In this document: in pieces, positions 46,775-59,021 of the stretch
Layout: every line of letters begins with the position of its first letter
How positions within the stretch are numbered: the stretch's first letter is position 1
Assembly (NCBI GenBank): GCA_019787685.1
Contig: JAHNUO010000003.1
Location: 1,426,001 to 1,490,000, forward strand
Direction: 5' to 3'
Origin: Chiua virens
Taxonomy: Eukaryota > Basidiomycota > Agaricomycetes > Boletales > Boletaceae
DNA length: 64,000 nucleotides
The notes under the pieces: model-generated
Told to the model about the DNA's origin: nothing
The model's input: the letters and a program-made list of their open reading frames with translations, nothing else
Database searches by the model: none
Translations under genes and position numbers: made by a program

Positions 46775-49700
46775 TTATGTGTCACTGGAGGAATAGGATA
46801 ACCGACGCTGTCTCTTCACCGCCGTTGTTTCACCAGGCTGTGAAGTCCCACTCTCTCTTGGGTTTGCAGGTGCAGTACGCGTCTCGAAAGTCTCGCTGGG
46901 GATGACGTTCGTGGTAGCAGAACGGGGTCTTTTAAAAGCCGCGCTCTTCCGCGAGTCCCTCCTGTTCTGCGCGTCAGATGCCCGATTCCTGCGGAAGTAT
47001 GATGAATACATATACAGTTTAAAGGTAGGTGTGAAGGCACCTTTTTTCGGTGATGCGTGATGACGGCCGTGCAACACCGTGTAGTTTCTCGAAAAAAGAT
47101 GAGCATTTTATTGGTAGCCAATATCAATGCACTCACAAAGTATAGGTGACAAGGATTGCCTATCAAACCTTAGTTAATCGAGTGTTCAACTGAAAGATAC
47201 ATGGTCGCTTACAAAGAAGGTGTCCCTCCGGATCGCGTCTCCAAAAGAAGTGTGCGTCGTCTGGCAATTCCTGCAGATCGTTTGATGATTGCTAGCGGGC
47301 GTTGACGTCTGGTCTTTTCCAGAGGGGAGAAATAAGGGACCTGAAGATTATGGAGCAGTTAGCTAATAAGAACAGTATATGTATGCTGCGCGACGATAAT
47401 TGCGCTGAGCATCACACACTTCTTTCAGGAGAAGGGTCCGTGTGGCTTTGAGTACTCGGGAAAGGAAACCGACCTTCAATGGGATTATACTTGCTGAATA
47501 AGTCATTCTGCGTATCCAATAGGGGAGTACGTGAACCGGAGCGACTTCGAGCGACCGAAATCGGAGAGTTCGAATTGCTCTGCCATTCCATTGATTCAGT
47601 GCTAGGACGGATTCGCATCACAAAAACTGAAGTCAGGCAGGAAGTGAGTTACGTACTCCTTGTCATCCTGACTGATGCCGTCAACACCAATGGTTTGCAC
47701 CTTATCCTTCCCCTTCCCTTTTGTAACGTGCCTCCCTCTCTCCTCGAAACTGGGCAGTGGACTAGAAAAGCGGAAGTAGTCGTGTCGAATATTAGGAAGA
47801 GGCGGTGGCGTGAACGAACTTGGGCCTGGATCAGAACTTGAAGCACATAAGAGATCATCCAAAAGGACGTCAGGTGAAACGACGAACTTTGAGTCAGCGG
47901 GAAGGGAAGTTGTGTAAGGAGAGGCATGCGCAGGACCTGAGAGGGATTGATTCGGTAGCAGAGATGTCACTCTGTGGTACCAATAACTGTGAGGGGAGCG
48001 AATAGAGGAGGGGGGAGGCGGGTACGCGAATGTTAGAGCCCGAGGTGAGGTGACTGTGGTCGTGGCAATGATGGAAGTATTCCGGAGACTGATCGCGAGA
48101 AGCGCCAAGTCTCGGGTTTGAGAGAGGACAGCGAGGGGAGTCTGGGGACGTGGATGAGGCCGGGACTGGGAAGTCGCCACTCGCGGCAGAGCCGGTAATT
48201 GTGGTGGAGGTGCCGAATGGCTTCCGTTGTGTGGATGGACGAGCTATCATGGGGGACTAGAAAGATGCTTACTATCAGTATCTGAAACTAACGTGATAAA
48301 TATAAGTACCTCTTTCAAGTCTTCGTCGTGATCATCGGGATTGAGGGTGCCATGCTTCCCACTTTGAAGGAAGACAACTCCTGCGCCGAGTTAAGACGTG
48401 TCATAGCATGAAGGCGAAGGTACTGACCGTCCTCTACAGTTATGGTGTACTTTTCGGACAAGGCCTCCATGACTGAGTCTTCCTCCACAAAGTTATGGGG
48501 TTCAAGCCGCCCATTAGTAGTAGTAGTAGCCTTGAAACGTAATCAGGGAACTCAGATACAGAACAAGGTACTGGGAACATACGCTTTTAAGGAGTGCAGA
48601 CCACTGACTGTCATGCGTGATGGCGACAGCCGCAGAAGGTTCCTGGAAGGGATTTAGTCTAATATGTATACTAGTTCAAGATGTGGCAAGAACCTTTCGA
48701 AGCAAATATTGATTAATGATGTCAGATGGAATGGCTGAGAGATCTGTCAGTCCAAGCGCAGATATGAATTATGGTAACACACTTGTGACAATTCGGGTAT
48801 GCGCTGGAGTGATATACATTGAATTGTACGTTGGGTGCCATGGTTCGTTGAACAGCTTCGGTTGGCCCGAGTAGACTCGCTAGATGTGTCATTTTTGGAT
48901 TCATCAAGTTCTTCCAAGTCTACTGTGTCCGTGAATTCTTCGCAACGTGGTTGCACAGAGGGGTCGTCCACCTTAACCGAGATCTTCTTCCTTCCTAGTG
49001 GTTCATCCTTGACAGCAATCTTAAATCCACTGATATACACAGCCTGGTTGACATTTCCGTTGTATCTTTTGGGCCCAGCACGCTTGTTTGAATGGCGGGA
49101 AGTAGTCCAATTGTATCCTCGAACGATACCGCCTCCCTCCAATTGCGTGACCTTAAATCGTGCGGGGATCTCTCCGGAACCTTCAGATTCCTGAAATGAA
49201 GCGAGAGCCCACGAGCGCGACTTGAGGAACCCAGTAATCAAGTAAAGGCAATCGTGTGAAACAACTCGCTTGAGATCTTCTTCAGCAAACCTGTACCACT
49301 CAACCGCGTGTTTTCCTGCATACTCTCTAAACAATAGTTCAGGGCGAAGTGAATGCTGATCAGCGCCTTGTGGGAGGATAAGGAGTGCCCCTTCACTAGA
49401 GGAGAACTGTAAAATTGTAGTCCGATCTGTAAGGCAGAATCATTGTCCTAAGTATAAGCTACTTTTTGGTTGCCGCTGAGGGAGATGACCGTGCCACGTA
49501 CGGTTGTTCGACTGGACTGACTTCTATTGTTGTGACGGAAGATGTCGAAATGACACACCCATCATCCTCCATATCAGCATAACACGCGATATCGGCCTCA
49601 TCGAGGGTGATGGGATGGAAGTTCCTGGGGAGTTGCTTGCCTCGATGAAGGTCATGATCGAGGGGAAGGAGTATGTTAAAGAGGACCTCAAAACAACCTT

Positions 49701-49872
49701 GCCCAGGAACGACATAACCAACATCCCCAATCCTGAGTCCATAATCTTGATAATCCTTTGGAAGATGTACCTCCACTTCTGGGATCCACAAGGGATATCC
49801 ATGATGAGATATCAAGTGTCTGGCGTATATGTCTTGTGGCGTCGTCCCATGACGCCGCATGTGGTCCTTCAT
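46775..49872 (-). CDS. Fungal family protein of unknown function (multi-exon)
   Basis: The first exon reads MKDHMRRHGTTPQDIYARHL, then HGYPLWIPEVEVHLPKDYQ with GLRIGDVGYVV and CFEVLFNILLPLDHDLH. Later exons give FREYAGKHAVEWYRFAEEDL, LYLITGFLKSRSWALASF, YISGFKIAVKD, then AVAITHDSQWSALLKS, EDSVMEALSEKYTITVEDG and VVFLQSGKHG. This order (HGYPLW, IGDVG, YLxTGxxKxxSWALA, GFKIAVxD, VAITHDxxW) belongs to a family I remember as strongly expanded in Agaricomycetes and without a known role. From 48250 an exon joins in frame (DLKE/SPMIARPSTQRK) to a Ser/Pro-rich tail. The tail ends with a basic exon containing KSAAFKRPRSATTNV and KRQRRLSYSSSDT. Tail exon joins between 47100 and 48100 are not resolved. 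Start chosen as the first ATG in frame. Confidence 0.55.
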
Positions 49873-50387
49873 CGCAAGATTCGACACTCACCGTAGGGGA
49901 GGCTGAAGTCAATATGCTGTGGATGAACTAGTGCATTCATGTCAGCCAATATTACGTTCACCGTGACTAAGTAAGCTCGAATTCTTGGCGTGCATGCTCG
50001 CTGAGCTTCCTGCAGTATTATAGGGGTTTATAGACAAACCTACAATGTTTGAAAAATTAGATTATAAAGGATTGTAAATGACTAGTATCACGCTCTGAAT
50101 CGTGCGCTGGTTTGGCCCTATTCCCGTATCTTCACCAGCGCTCCAGCTTGACTCGTGATGACAAGTGAGATTGAGTGAGACTCGGATCCTGGGTCACCAC
50201 TAATCAGAGAAAAGTCAGGAGCTGTGGAGTGTCGCCTTGGAGTCGGGAAAGCCTGGCAGTGATAGTCGGACACAAAAAATTGCGTTCAAGAGACACTACG
50301 GATAGGCTGGAGAAGAGTTCTTTGTCACCATTTAAACGCCTACACGAATCGCTCCATGGCAAACACATGTTTGAAGCATAAATCACA
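49873..50387. other. Intergenic region, no gene recognised
   Basis: The 515-bp gap holds the promoter of the unknown family gene and the 3' end of the cysteine synthase gene, both minus strand. No other feature is supported. Confidence 0.5.
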
Positions 50388-51841
50388 CTACTCCAAAACT
50401 GCGTATTTCTTCAGATGCTCCGGTATAACGTCATACAACCCTTTCGACCGCAACCATTGCTTGGAAAAGAGCCGACTCTGATAGCGGTATGCACCATCGC
50501 ACAAGACGGTGACGATACTCGATCCTGGAGATCGTTTGCAGTGTTAGTTGGTCTCTCATGACAGAAGCCTTTGAACATACCCTTGCCAAGTTTTTCCGCC
50601 AGTTCTACGGCAGCAACGACGTTCAGAGCCGAGCTTGCGCCAAGGTAAAAACCCTCCGTGTCCAAGAGCTGGTATAACATCACGATCGACTTTTCGTCCG
50701 CAATCGTCAGTGATCCGTCTATATCATTGACAAACGTCGCCAAATTGTCCGTGACACGACCCTGGCCGATGCCTGCAAAAATCACACGTGAGCATACGAC
50801 GGCGACACCGATTGACAGGTGGAGAGACAGTCGTGCCTTCAGTGATCGAGCTGCCCTTGCGCTCGATGAGTTTCCCACCGCTCGACACGTAGGCATGCAA
50901 CACACTCCCCGGAGGGTCCGCAAGCCACACTTGTGTCTTGCCCTCACTCTTTTCCTTCAAGTACTTGCCCACACCAGCCAGCGTCCCGCCCGTACCGGTC
51001 GCACACACGAAAGCATCCAGTGTACCCTCTGTCTGAGCCCAGATCTCAGGGCCGGTCATGAGATAATGCGCACGCGCATTGGCGATGTTGTCAAACTGGT
51101 CCGTCCATATGGCATTGTCCAACTTGGCAGCGTACGCGCGCGCTTGGTGGTTATAGTTTTTCGGATCCTCAAAAGGGACGGCGGGGACGGGGTGGACCTC
51201 TGCACCGAGCATGCGCAGGAGGTCGATCTTCTCCTGGCTCTGCAGGGCACGCGTCCATGAGCACGTCGGATGACGGACATGAACGAACAGCTCACCTGCG
51301 TGTTGGGCATGAAAATAACGCACTTGTAGCCCTTGGATCGACACACATGAGCGAGACCGATGCCGGTGTTCCCAGCGGTCCCTTCGACGACCGTTCCACC
51401 GGGACGTATGCTGAGACAAAACATGAGACGCATCAGTCCATTACTGCTGCAAAACACAAAGTTCCAGTATGCACTGACCGGCCCTTTTCTTCAGCATCCC
51501 GAATTACTCCGACGGCGGCACGGTCTTTGATGCTGCCCCCTGGATTCTGAAACTCTGCCTTGCCGAATATGCTGCATCCGGTCTGTTCGGACAGTGTTTT
51601 GAGATAGATCTAGGTAGATTGATGATTGTCAGAGAGAATTCCATAGGTCGTGCTGGTCGAAAGTCTCACCAGAGGGGTGTTTCCCACCGAGTCGGTGAAG
51701 CCTTGCACGGCGGATCCAATACTCCTCGTTCCCACCTGAAGTCGATGTGGGTGAGCGAGTCTGGATGCGCGAAGGAATAAGACCGTCATGGAACAAAAGG
51801 CCGGGGAAAACTAGTGAGCACGGTATGCCACGTAAGAACAT
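50388..51841 (-). CDS. Cysteine synthase (O-acetylserine sulfhydrylase family, PLP-dependent)
   Basis: A type-II PLP enzyme that makes cysteine from O-acetylserine and sulfide, or a close relative. The core reads [35 protein letters not shown] with [11 protein letters not shown] (the lysine is the Schiff-base residue), then [20 protein letters not shown], the substrate-binding loop. Next come [39 protein letters not shown] with [26 protein letters not shown] (phosphate-binding glycine loop), [11 protein letters not shown] and [19 protein letters not shown]. The end is [18 protein letters not shown]...YAVLE. The N-terminus [20 protein letters not shown] could be an organelle signal, but the join to the core needs a weak donor, so the start is tentative. 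The intron 50773-50836 needs a GC donor. Cystathionine beta-synthase is less likely because no heme or CBS domain is present. Confidence 0.88.
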
Positions 51842-52394
51842 ATTTAGCTCGTGAGATGAGCGCTACTAGCGAGACTGAGCACGACATTCTTGCAAAGACA
51901 GTTCAAATAATTATCAACGTTCGCCGACGTTCCTAGTACAGTAGACGACAAGTCAAGGCGCCATCAGCAAGCCTCTAAGTGATACCGGCGACCCTGAATG
52001 ATTGTTTGATCATGCCCATGATATTTAGTGTCATGCGCCGCGAATTCACAAGGAAGGGAGCCTTCCCATTAGATGACGAGGAAAAAATAACTAACATCGA
52101 AGGAAATGTAACAGAAAAATGAACTATGGCTGCGAATATTACCCAGAGTTTTGATGAAAAAATCAAATGGGAAAGAGTGTCCTCGCTGCATAAGATGAAC
52201 TGCGCAAGACAAAGTGTGGATGGGGCATGACGAGATATCAGATAGTCTGTCGTGAGTGCAAGAAACGAATCATCGCAGGCCGTAAGAGGAATAGCATAAC
52301 AAGGGTATCAACGAGACAGAGAAACAAAATCAAGACGTCTACAAATCAGGTGAGACGGCAATACACACGAGGAGAGACATCGGACATGCATGTT
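51842..52394. other. Intergenic region, no gene recognised
   Basis: The 553-bp gap lies between cysteine synthase (start side) and ARF6 (stop side), both on the minus strand. Nothing else is supported. Confidence 0.5.
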
Positions 52395-53195
52395 TCATGG
52401 TTGACGCTTCTTCACATTCTGGTTCAACCACTGAAGCCCTTCGAAAAGACCCTCACCCGTGGCTGCGCAACTACAACCGGTACGATCAAGCAGTGGCAGG
52501 GAAAAAAAAGGGAGAAAATCTCACCTGGGGTGAACATACCACGAACGGTCCCGCATGCGATGGAGACCGAGCTTTTCGGTAACCTCGGCGGGCGACATGG
52601 CTGGAAGGAGATAAGGAACAGGGGTATCAGACGCAGGGTGTGATCACCCACCTCCAGGGAGATCCTGTTTGTTTGCGAATACGAGCAGTAAACACTCCTT
52701 CATCTCTCTGTCGCTGAGGATGCGATGAAGTTCTTGTTTTGCTTCGTCAATTCTCTCCCGGTCTTGACTGTCGACTACGAAAACGAGACCCTGGGTGCCG
52801 GTGTAATAGTGTCTCCACAATGGACGGATCTTGTCTTGACCTCCGACGTCCCAGACATTGAACTTGACGTTTTTGTAAGTGACCGTTTCCACGTTGAAAC
52901 CAACTGCCTTGGGTGTGAGCAACGTGGACAGGGAGATGTACGAGGCAGACGGACCGGTAGGTATTGTGGTCACAGACTGATTCAACTTGAGTTTATACAG
53001 GATAGCTGACGGTAGTGAAGTGAGTGAGTTGATGGGCGAGATGAGGGTAGCATACTCGTCTTGCCGGCAGCATCGAGGCCGAGCATGAGCAGCCTCATTT
53101 CCTTGTTACCAAAGAGGCGACCTGTGACGAAGGTAAGGGGGAAAGCGTGCAATGATGAGGGACATACCGAGAGTTTTCGACAAGTTTGCGCCCAT
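52395..53195 (-). CDS. ARF6: ARF-family small GTPase, ARF6 type
   Basis: A myristoylated membrane-traffic GTPase. The spliced start is [20 protein letters not shown] with Gly2 available for myristoylation. Then [12 protein letters not shown] is the P-loop, and [19 protein letters not shown] covers switch I and the interswitch. [19 protein letters not shown] is switch [15 protein letters not shown] follows, then FANKQDLPG (base recognition), [20 protein letters not shown] and [19 protein letters not shown]. The [14 protein letters not shown] and RDRSWYV features fit ARF6 better than ARF1. Five short introns are all GT-AG and restore family sequence (GKT-TILYKLKL, IPT-VGFNV). No frame break is seen. 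Confidence 0.93.
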
Positions 53196-53344
53196 TGTTA
53201 GAAGAGAAAGAAGAGATGAATTGTAGTGTAAAGAGCGACGAGGTTAATGCAAGCAACTGGAGATTGGTGTGAGAATTCAACAAAGTCGTTGCAATAATAT
53301 ACACCCAATTTGGACCCCAGTCACCTCGTACACTACTAGAGGTA

Positions 53345-55268
53345 TCATCCCGTCTGGCTCTGGCTAAACACCTTCAACCAGCCATCCCCCATGTCCGTCC
53401 GTAACGTCTCTATCCGTGCCCGGTACAGCTCCACGTCCCTCATATCACTCTCCCCGCTCCCCCCCTCCGTACTATCAGGTGGCTCAAACGCCGAATATGA
53501 TCGCCGGTGTCCACCCGGAGAGTCTGCGCTTGCCAGTGGTCGCTGCGGTAACGTGGACAACGAAGCGTTGTTCCAAACCAGTAACAGTTGGCATCGCCAT
53601 CGGCGAGGAGCCTGGCGAAAACTGCTGTTCTCCATCTCCGTTCAGGTCGACGATACGTTTCACTTTCCGCTTCTTCGGTTTGCCTGAAACAGCAACCGAC
53701 GTCGTTCGTGGACGTGCTGACGGTGACACTGCGGTCACCGCATCTGTCGCCATGCCATGATCGCCCCTCAGCTTCGCTGGCCCAATCGGAGCGATAAGAG
53801 GCGACGCTGGTGTTGGAACATCCTTCGCGGGAAGCTCCTGCTCCTGCGCGACAGGCGCAAGCCCCCTTCTCTCATAAAACGTCGGCCCAGTGCCATCTAG
53901 AGAGATGGCTTTCCCTTCCTTGTGAAAGAAGTCGAAGCAAGCAACACGGTAGTTATCCTCTATTTCTGTCAACGGGTTACCCTCGATCCACACCTCACCG
54001 ATGTTGGGAAGTGTCGCAAGTCGTCCGACTTCAGCACTTTCATCGATATGGTTCGAACGGAGGTCTACCCGCTCAAGCGCCATGAGACGTTCAAGGCCAC
54101 AGATGGACTCGAGACGATTCCCAGAGAGGTTCAGGTAAAGGACCTGTCCGAGGTGGGTGTAAATTCCCAGAACGGAATCGATCATGTTGTCAGAGAGATT
54201 GAGCGAAAGGAGATTGTGAAGGATTGAGAGACCATGGGGAACAGACACAAGGAGATTCGAAGATAGATCGAGGTGCGTTAGAGAGACAAGGTACGGGAGA
54301 GGCTCGGTTGGTAGGAACGTGAGGGCATTATCTGCGAGGGAGAGATGCCTGAGGAACCCCCATTTGTGAGGGGACAGAGCCGAAGGGGAAGGTATTGAGG
54401 GATGATCTGGGATAGGGGTCGCCTCTTCAACGTCCTCGGGAACGGAAGCAGGCAGTGGCGTGTTCGCCCAAGATGGCTGCCTGCGAGGAATCTGTCTCAA
54501 CCTCTGGTCTTTGAGTAAACCGTCTCTCCGCGCCTGGTCATCAAGTACTGCCCCGACGAATATATCAGTGACATCCTCTAGCCCGCTCCGCTTGATAGTC
54601 AAGCTACGAATAGATTCTGAGATTCTATCCCAGCCGAGCAACATGCGGGGATCAATGTCAACGGTCGAGAGAGAGCGGAGGTTCTTGAAAGCATCGAGTG
54701 GGAGAGCACTTTGGTTTGGAGGCTCGTCTTTGAGTTCGGCGATAACTTTGGGCCCGGGAGACTTGAGCTGCAGAGCAGGGATCTTGGTAAAACTACTATA
54801 AATGTATTTGAGTTCAGCATCGATGCTCTGCTGCTCAGGCCGACCCCACCAGCCGGAACTCAAGGAGAGACCGGACACCGCGGATAATGAAGAGCGGAAA
54901 GAGGCAAGTGAAAGGGTTTCGGATTTGTCGACAGCTGAGCCGATATCAATGTGTGTGTAATGCATTGGCTTGGAGGGGTTGTTGACCGTGACGTCAAGAG
55001 AGCCTACATCGATGCCAAGGGACTCTATACGCATGAGAATGTAAAAGAGGTGATGGGTGTCGATGGCGAACGTTACTGGGCGAGGTGGAGCTGACTGGTG
55101 GGCGTCAGTGGGCATGAACCAGAAGACGGGATTGAATACGGAGGACTGGGAGGGAGTGGGACGCTGACGGCGGCGACGTTGGAAGCCAGCCTCTGCAAGA
55201 CCCTTCTCGTTGAGTCTTATGAATGCAGCAATTCTATGCAGATAGTCGTCGCCGTTGACAGGCTCCAT
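53345..55268 (-). CDS. Leucine-rich-repeat protein, unknown role
   Basis: A first exon of about 580 codons starts MEPVNGDDYLHRIAAFIRLN. After an N-terminal region without recognised domain, SDS22-like LRRs follow: LRHLSLADNALTFLPTEPLP, LTHLDLSSNLLVSVPHGLSI, LLSLNLSDNMIDSV, VLYLNLSGNRLESICGLERL, LERVDLRSNHIDESAEVGRL and IGEVWIEGNPLTEIEDNYRV, the last being a typical LRR cap. A Pro/Ser-rich region with GKPKKRKVKRIVDLNGDG follows. A 43-nt intron (GTTACT donor, ending before RPLASADSPGG) leads to the last exon, which ends LKVFSQSQTG. The architecture resembles STK11IP/nischarin-like or Sog2-like scaffolds, but I cannot assign one. Divergent from RAD23. Confidence 0.75.
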
Positions 55269-55450
55269 GGTGGAGGGGGCGTCGCTGTCGTCTGCCCGAG
55301 TTCGTCGTGCTTGGCCGCGCCGCTCATGCCCCTCTACCGCATGCCGATCAGTACCCTGGACACCCTATTCATGTGATGTGACATTTATGTGACAATGATT
55401 ACGCATGATGTCACGCTGCGAGGATGTTAGTGAGGTTGTTCTGGTCCATA
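55269..55450. promoter_or_regulatory. Divergent promoter, LRR gene / RAD23
   Basis: The 182-bp gap between outward-facing starts includes repeated TGTGACA/ATGTGAC motifs near 55375-55395 and TGATGTCACG at about 55407. These are candidate bZIP-type sites by consensus only. Confidence 0.4.
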
Positions 55451-56881
55451 ATGAAGATAACGATAAAAACGCTCCAGCAAAAGGTCTTTCAGGTGAGCAC
55501 AGTCAGTTACGATGTACTCGCCATCCAACATGCTCTTAGATCGACGCCGACGCCGAAGACACCGTTGCCACACTCAAGGGGAAGATATCTGAGGCTCATG
55601 GCCATCCGGTCGAATCGCAAAAGTTGATCTATTCTGGTACGCCATCTCTGCCGATCTCTAATTCGCTTGTCCATCTGGTGATTAGGCCGGGTACTCCTCG
55701 ATTCCAAGACGGTGGCGGAGTGCGATATCAAGGAAAAGGACTTTTTGGTCCTTATGGTCGCCAAGGTATCGATGACTTCATATCCGACGTAATTGAACTC
55801 ACTTGATCAATCTTAGCCCAAGCCTAATTTTGCACCTGCTCCGTCTGTATCTGCCGTGCCCGCGGATGTACCACCACCTGCCCAATCCGCTGTACCGGCA
55901 GCGCCCGAAGTTGCTCCAGCACCCTCTGCACCCAACCCACCCTCTGCACCTGCACCTGCACCTGCCGCTGCTTCCACCACTCAAACAACCGGATCCGGCC
56001 CAGCTAGTTTTCTGTCAGGAGATGTGCTCCAAAGTACGATACAGAATATGATGGAGATGGGCTTTGAACGTGATGCTGTCGTGCGCGCCCTGAGAGCAAG
56101 TTTCAATAACCCTGAACGTGCCGTGGAGTACTTGTTTAACGTGAGTATTCAAGCTATATGCGTGGTAGAACAGGCCTTGAGTTGAATCACAACAGGGTAT
56201 CCCTGAGCACCTGCTTGCACAGCCTGCTGCGCAAGAACCCGCTCCTCTACCTACCGCTGCACCGGCACCAGCACCCGTTCCCGCGCAAAATCAACCCCAA
56301 GGTCAACCACAAAACCTGTTTCAGGTACGCTGGTATCTCCGTAGATTGCGTATTTCTCCTTCTCTAATGCATTTTTGGATTCAGCTCGCGCAGCAACGGC
56401 AGCAACAGGGAGTTGGCGGGCCCGGGGCTGGTGGTAACGTTGGTGCTCGGGATGTCCGAAACCTCTCGGCCCTCGCTGGCAACCCCGAGGTAGCGCAATT
56501 GCGCGAGCTCGTACAGCAGAATCCCGCACTGCTTCAGCCCTTGGTACAACAACTTGCTGCAGCAAACCCGCAACTTGCACAAATATTGGCAGAGAATCCC
56601 CAGGCCGCACTAGATTATTTGAGTAATGCGGGCGGCGAAGACGACTGAGGGGGAGGGGGCGCTTCCGGGGATGCAAGTTGTGAATGTGACACCCGAGGAA
56701 GCAGCCGCCATCGAACGGGTGAGTGATATTCGCGAGACATCAGAAGAAGCGGGCGTTGATAGAGATGCAGCTGCAAGCGCTTGGATTTCCTCGCGAAACT
56801 GTGATTCAGGCGTATTTTGCGTGCGACAAGAACGAGGAGTTGGCAGCGAACTACCTGTTTGACACGATGGGGGAAGATTGA
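55451..56881 (+). CDS. RAD23: RAD23, UV-excision repair / proteasome shuttle protein
   Basis: RAD23 binds ubiquitin chains through UBA domains and the proteasome through its UBL, and stabilises the XPC/Rad4 damage sensor. The UBL reads [14 protein letters not shown], then [27 protein letters not shown] and [20 protein letters not shown] with VLMVAK. A Pro/Ala linker follows. UBA1 is [20 protein letters not shown] with [12 protein letters not shown]. The XPC-binding (STI1-like) domain is [20 protein letters not shown] with [17 protein letters not shown]2 lies in the last exon: [20 protein letters not shown] and [11 protein letters not shown]. An extra T at about 56646 (GGEDD, TGA) ends the frame before UBA2. 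Removing it from the reading gives the expected [18 protein letters not shown]. Confidence 0.92.
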
Positions 56882-57162
56882 GAGTAAATTGTGAAGGGTA
56901 GAGTTGTTGTAATATTTCTCGTGTACATTTTGCCAAGGTCCACATTGTTTGCACGAGACGGCCGCGTGTGAAGACGAGATCACGTACAAAAAGTAGGACC
57001 ACTCTCCACGTTCTCCTCCTCCTCCTCCCATCCCACCCCTTCCCCGTCTCTCTCCCACCCCCCTTCCATACCCACAAATACCCACCAACCCTTTTAAACT
57101 CCCCTTCTCTCAGCCACCACCGTCTTCCTACTTTTCTCCATTTTTTTTCATCTGCACTCCCC

Positions 57163-59021
57163 ATGGCGACTCCTCGAGACTCTTCGTCTCCCTCCGAGGA
57201 TACAGTCACAGAGAAGCGCAACGACCTCTCCGTCTCTCCGCCGCAGATATCCGTAAACGGTAACGGCGCTCCCAACGTCGAACCCGGTGCGCAGGCGCAC
57301 GACCTCACGCCCTCCTCGTCCACAGAAGCAGACAAGGACAACGCTCAGAACCCGTCCATCACCGTCTCCACCTTTGTTTCACCAGACGAACGTGACGGTA
57401 CCCGCCCTGCAGAGAAAGACAAGGACAAGAGCTCTCTTGCCGCCACCTCCACCACGCAGCCGAACACCACCCTAACTGGATCTTCCACAATTGCCTCCAG
57501 CAACACCAGTCGCAGGTTCTCTCGCAAGTCAAAAGCCGTCAGGCTTCCCACTTCCACAGGCTCAGTCCCTGACAAACGTCCTCCCGTACGTGCTCCCTCC
57601 CAGGAGGTGAACAAGTCCAAGGGTGGCTCACAGCGTTCCTCCAAGAAGGCTTCTCTTATTTCAAAACTTGTCCGCAAGCTCGTCCCCTGCGTAGCGCCCA
57701 ACGTCCGTGCCCATCCAGTCGAGGTCGACATTCCTGATGTCACCCGGTCTCTCCCTCAAGGCCCAAGCACGAGCAAACCTGCCGACTCCCTCGCGCCCAA
57801 TGAGAAACAACGTTCAGAGAGCGAGTCCTACGAGAAGGAGGGAGAAAAAGTGGCACCGTCACCTATTTCCATTCCAAAAGATGCCTCAACCAGCAACCAG
57901 GACGCTGAAGTCGTTGTCCCTCCAACACCGACCAGAGCATTGTTACCCGTCTCAGAAACAGAGGGTGTTACGAGTGGTGCAGTACAGCCGCCTGGGTCAA
58001 CGGGCGAGGACGTTTTCTCCCCACAACCCATCTCGCATACAGATGTGTCTCACACGTCATCGGTTGCCCCACAACCCCACGTAGGGGACACTTTACATTC
58101 AACTACGACCGATTCTGATGGTAGCTTTACGGATGAAGAGGCTCATGCTGAGGGCGAAGAAGTAGAACCAGAGGATGGGGAACCTATGGAAGAGGACGAT
58201 GAAGATGCGCTTATCATGAATGGGGGAGCGGGCATCCCAATCGGTCCAGTAAGTGTCCCTCAATTTGTCATCCAACATATGGAAACTTTATCTCCTGTTT
58301 AGGACGGTATACCGCGGCCACTTCTGCCCCCTATTGCACCGCAGCACGCGGGCCGCAAATGTTTGGTCTTGGATTTGGATGAAACCCTCGTTCACAGCAG
58401 CTTCAAGGTAAGAAACACCAGCATCCTCTATTTTACACGCGGCTCAGCCTTTCTGCCTTCTAGTCTATACAACATGCAGATTACGTTGTGCCAGTGGAAA
58501 TCGAGTACCATTGGCACAATGTGTACGTCATCAAGCGCCCAGGCGTCGATAATTTCTTGAAGAAGATGGGTGAGATATACGAAGTAGTAGTGTTTACCGC
58601 AAGTCTAAGCAAGGTTGGCCTCATTTCTTAGCTCGCTGCTCATCAACTGATTTACTCCTGATCCAGTATGCAGATCCGGTCTTGGACAAACTGGATATCC
58701 ACCACGTTGTCTCGCATCGATTGTTCCGGGAGAGTTGTTATAACCACAAGGGTAATTACGTCAAGGTATGCGCTACCTTCGTTGATCGTCGATACATCTA
58801 ATGATTCTCGACAGGACCTTTCACAACTAGGACGTCCAATCGCTGATACCATTATCCTGGACAATTCCCCGGCTTCATATATCTTCCACCCTAACAATGC
58901 CGTTCCCGTTTCTTCGTGGTTTAATGATCCCCATGATACTGAACTTACGGACTTGTGTCCATTCCTGGCTGATCTCGGTGAGGTCAAGGATGTGCGAGGG
59001 GTCCTTGATGGCGGACTCTGA
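57163..59021 (+). CDS. NIF/FCP1-like HAD phosphatase, PSR1/SCP type
   Basis: The catalytic domain is C-terminal: [19 protein letters not shown] (the DxDxT nucleophile motif). After an intron it continues [20 protein letters not shown] with [54 protein letters not shown] and [20 protein letters not shown]. It ends [20 protein letters not shown] and VLDGGL. This is the SCP/PSR family; yeast PSR1/2 act in salt-stress response at the plasma membrane, animal SCPs on RNA polymerase II CTD. The N-terminal 370 residues are disordered, Ser/Thr/Pro-rich, with a [20 protein letters not shown] segment and a strongly acidic stretch before the phosphatase. The start [10 protein letters not shown] is the ATG at 57163. 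Four introns cut the catalytic part. Confidence 0.88.

Noticed and set aside
50658..51260. 200-codon plus-strand frame
   Set aside because: It is antisense to the cysteine synthase exons, which give exact family motifs.
52395..53195. Assignment as ARF1
   Set aside because: [20 protein letters not shown] and MRDRSWYV match ARF6-type positions, not the ARF1 HYFQNTQGL pattern.
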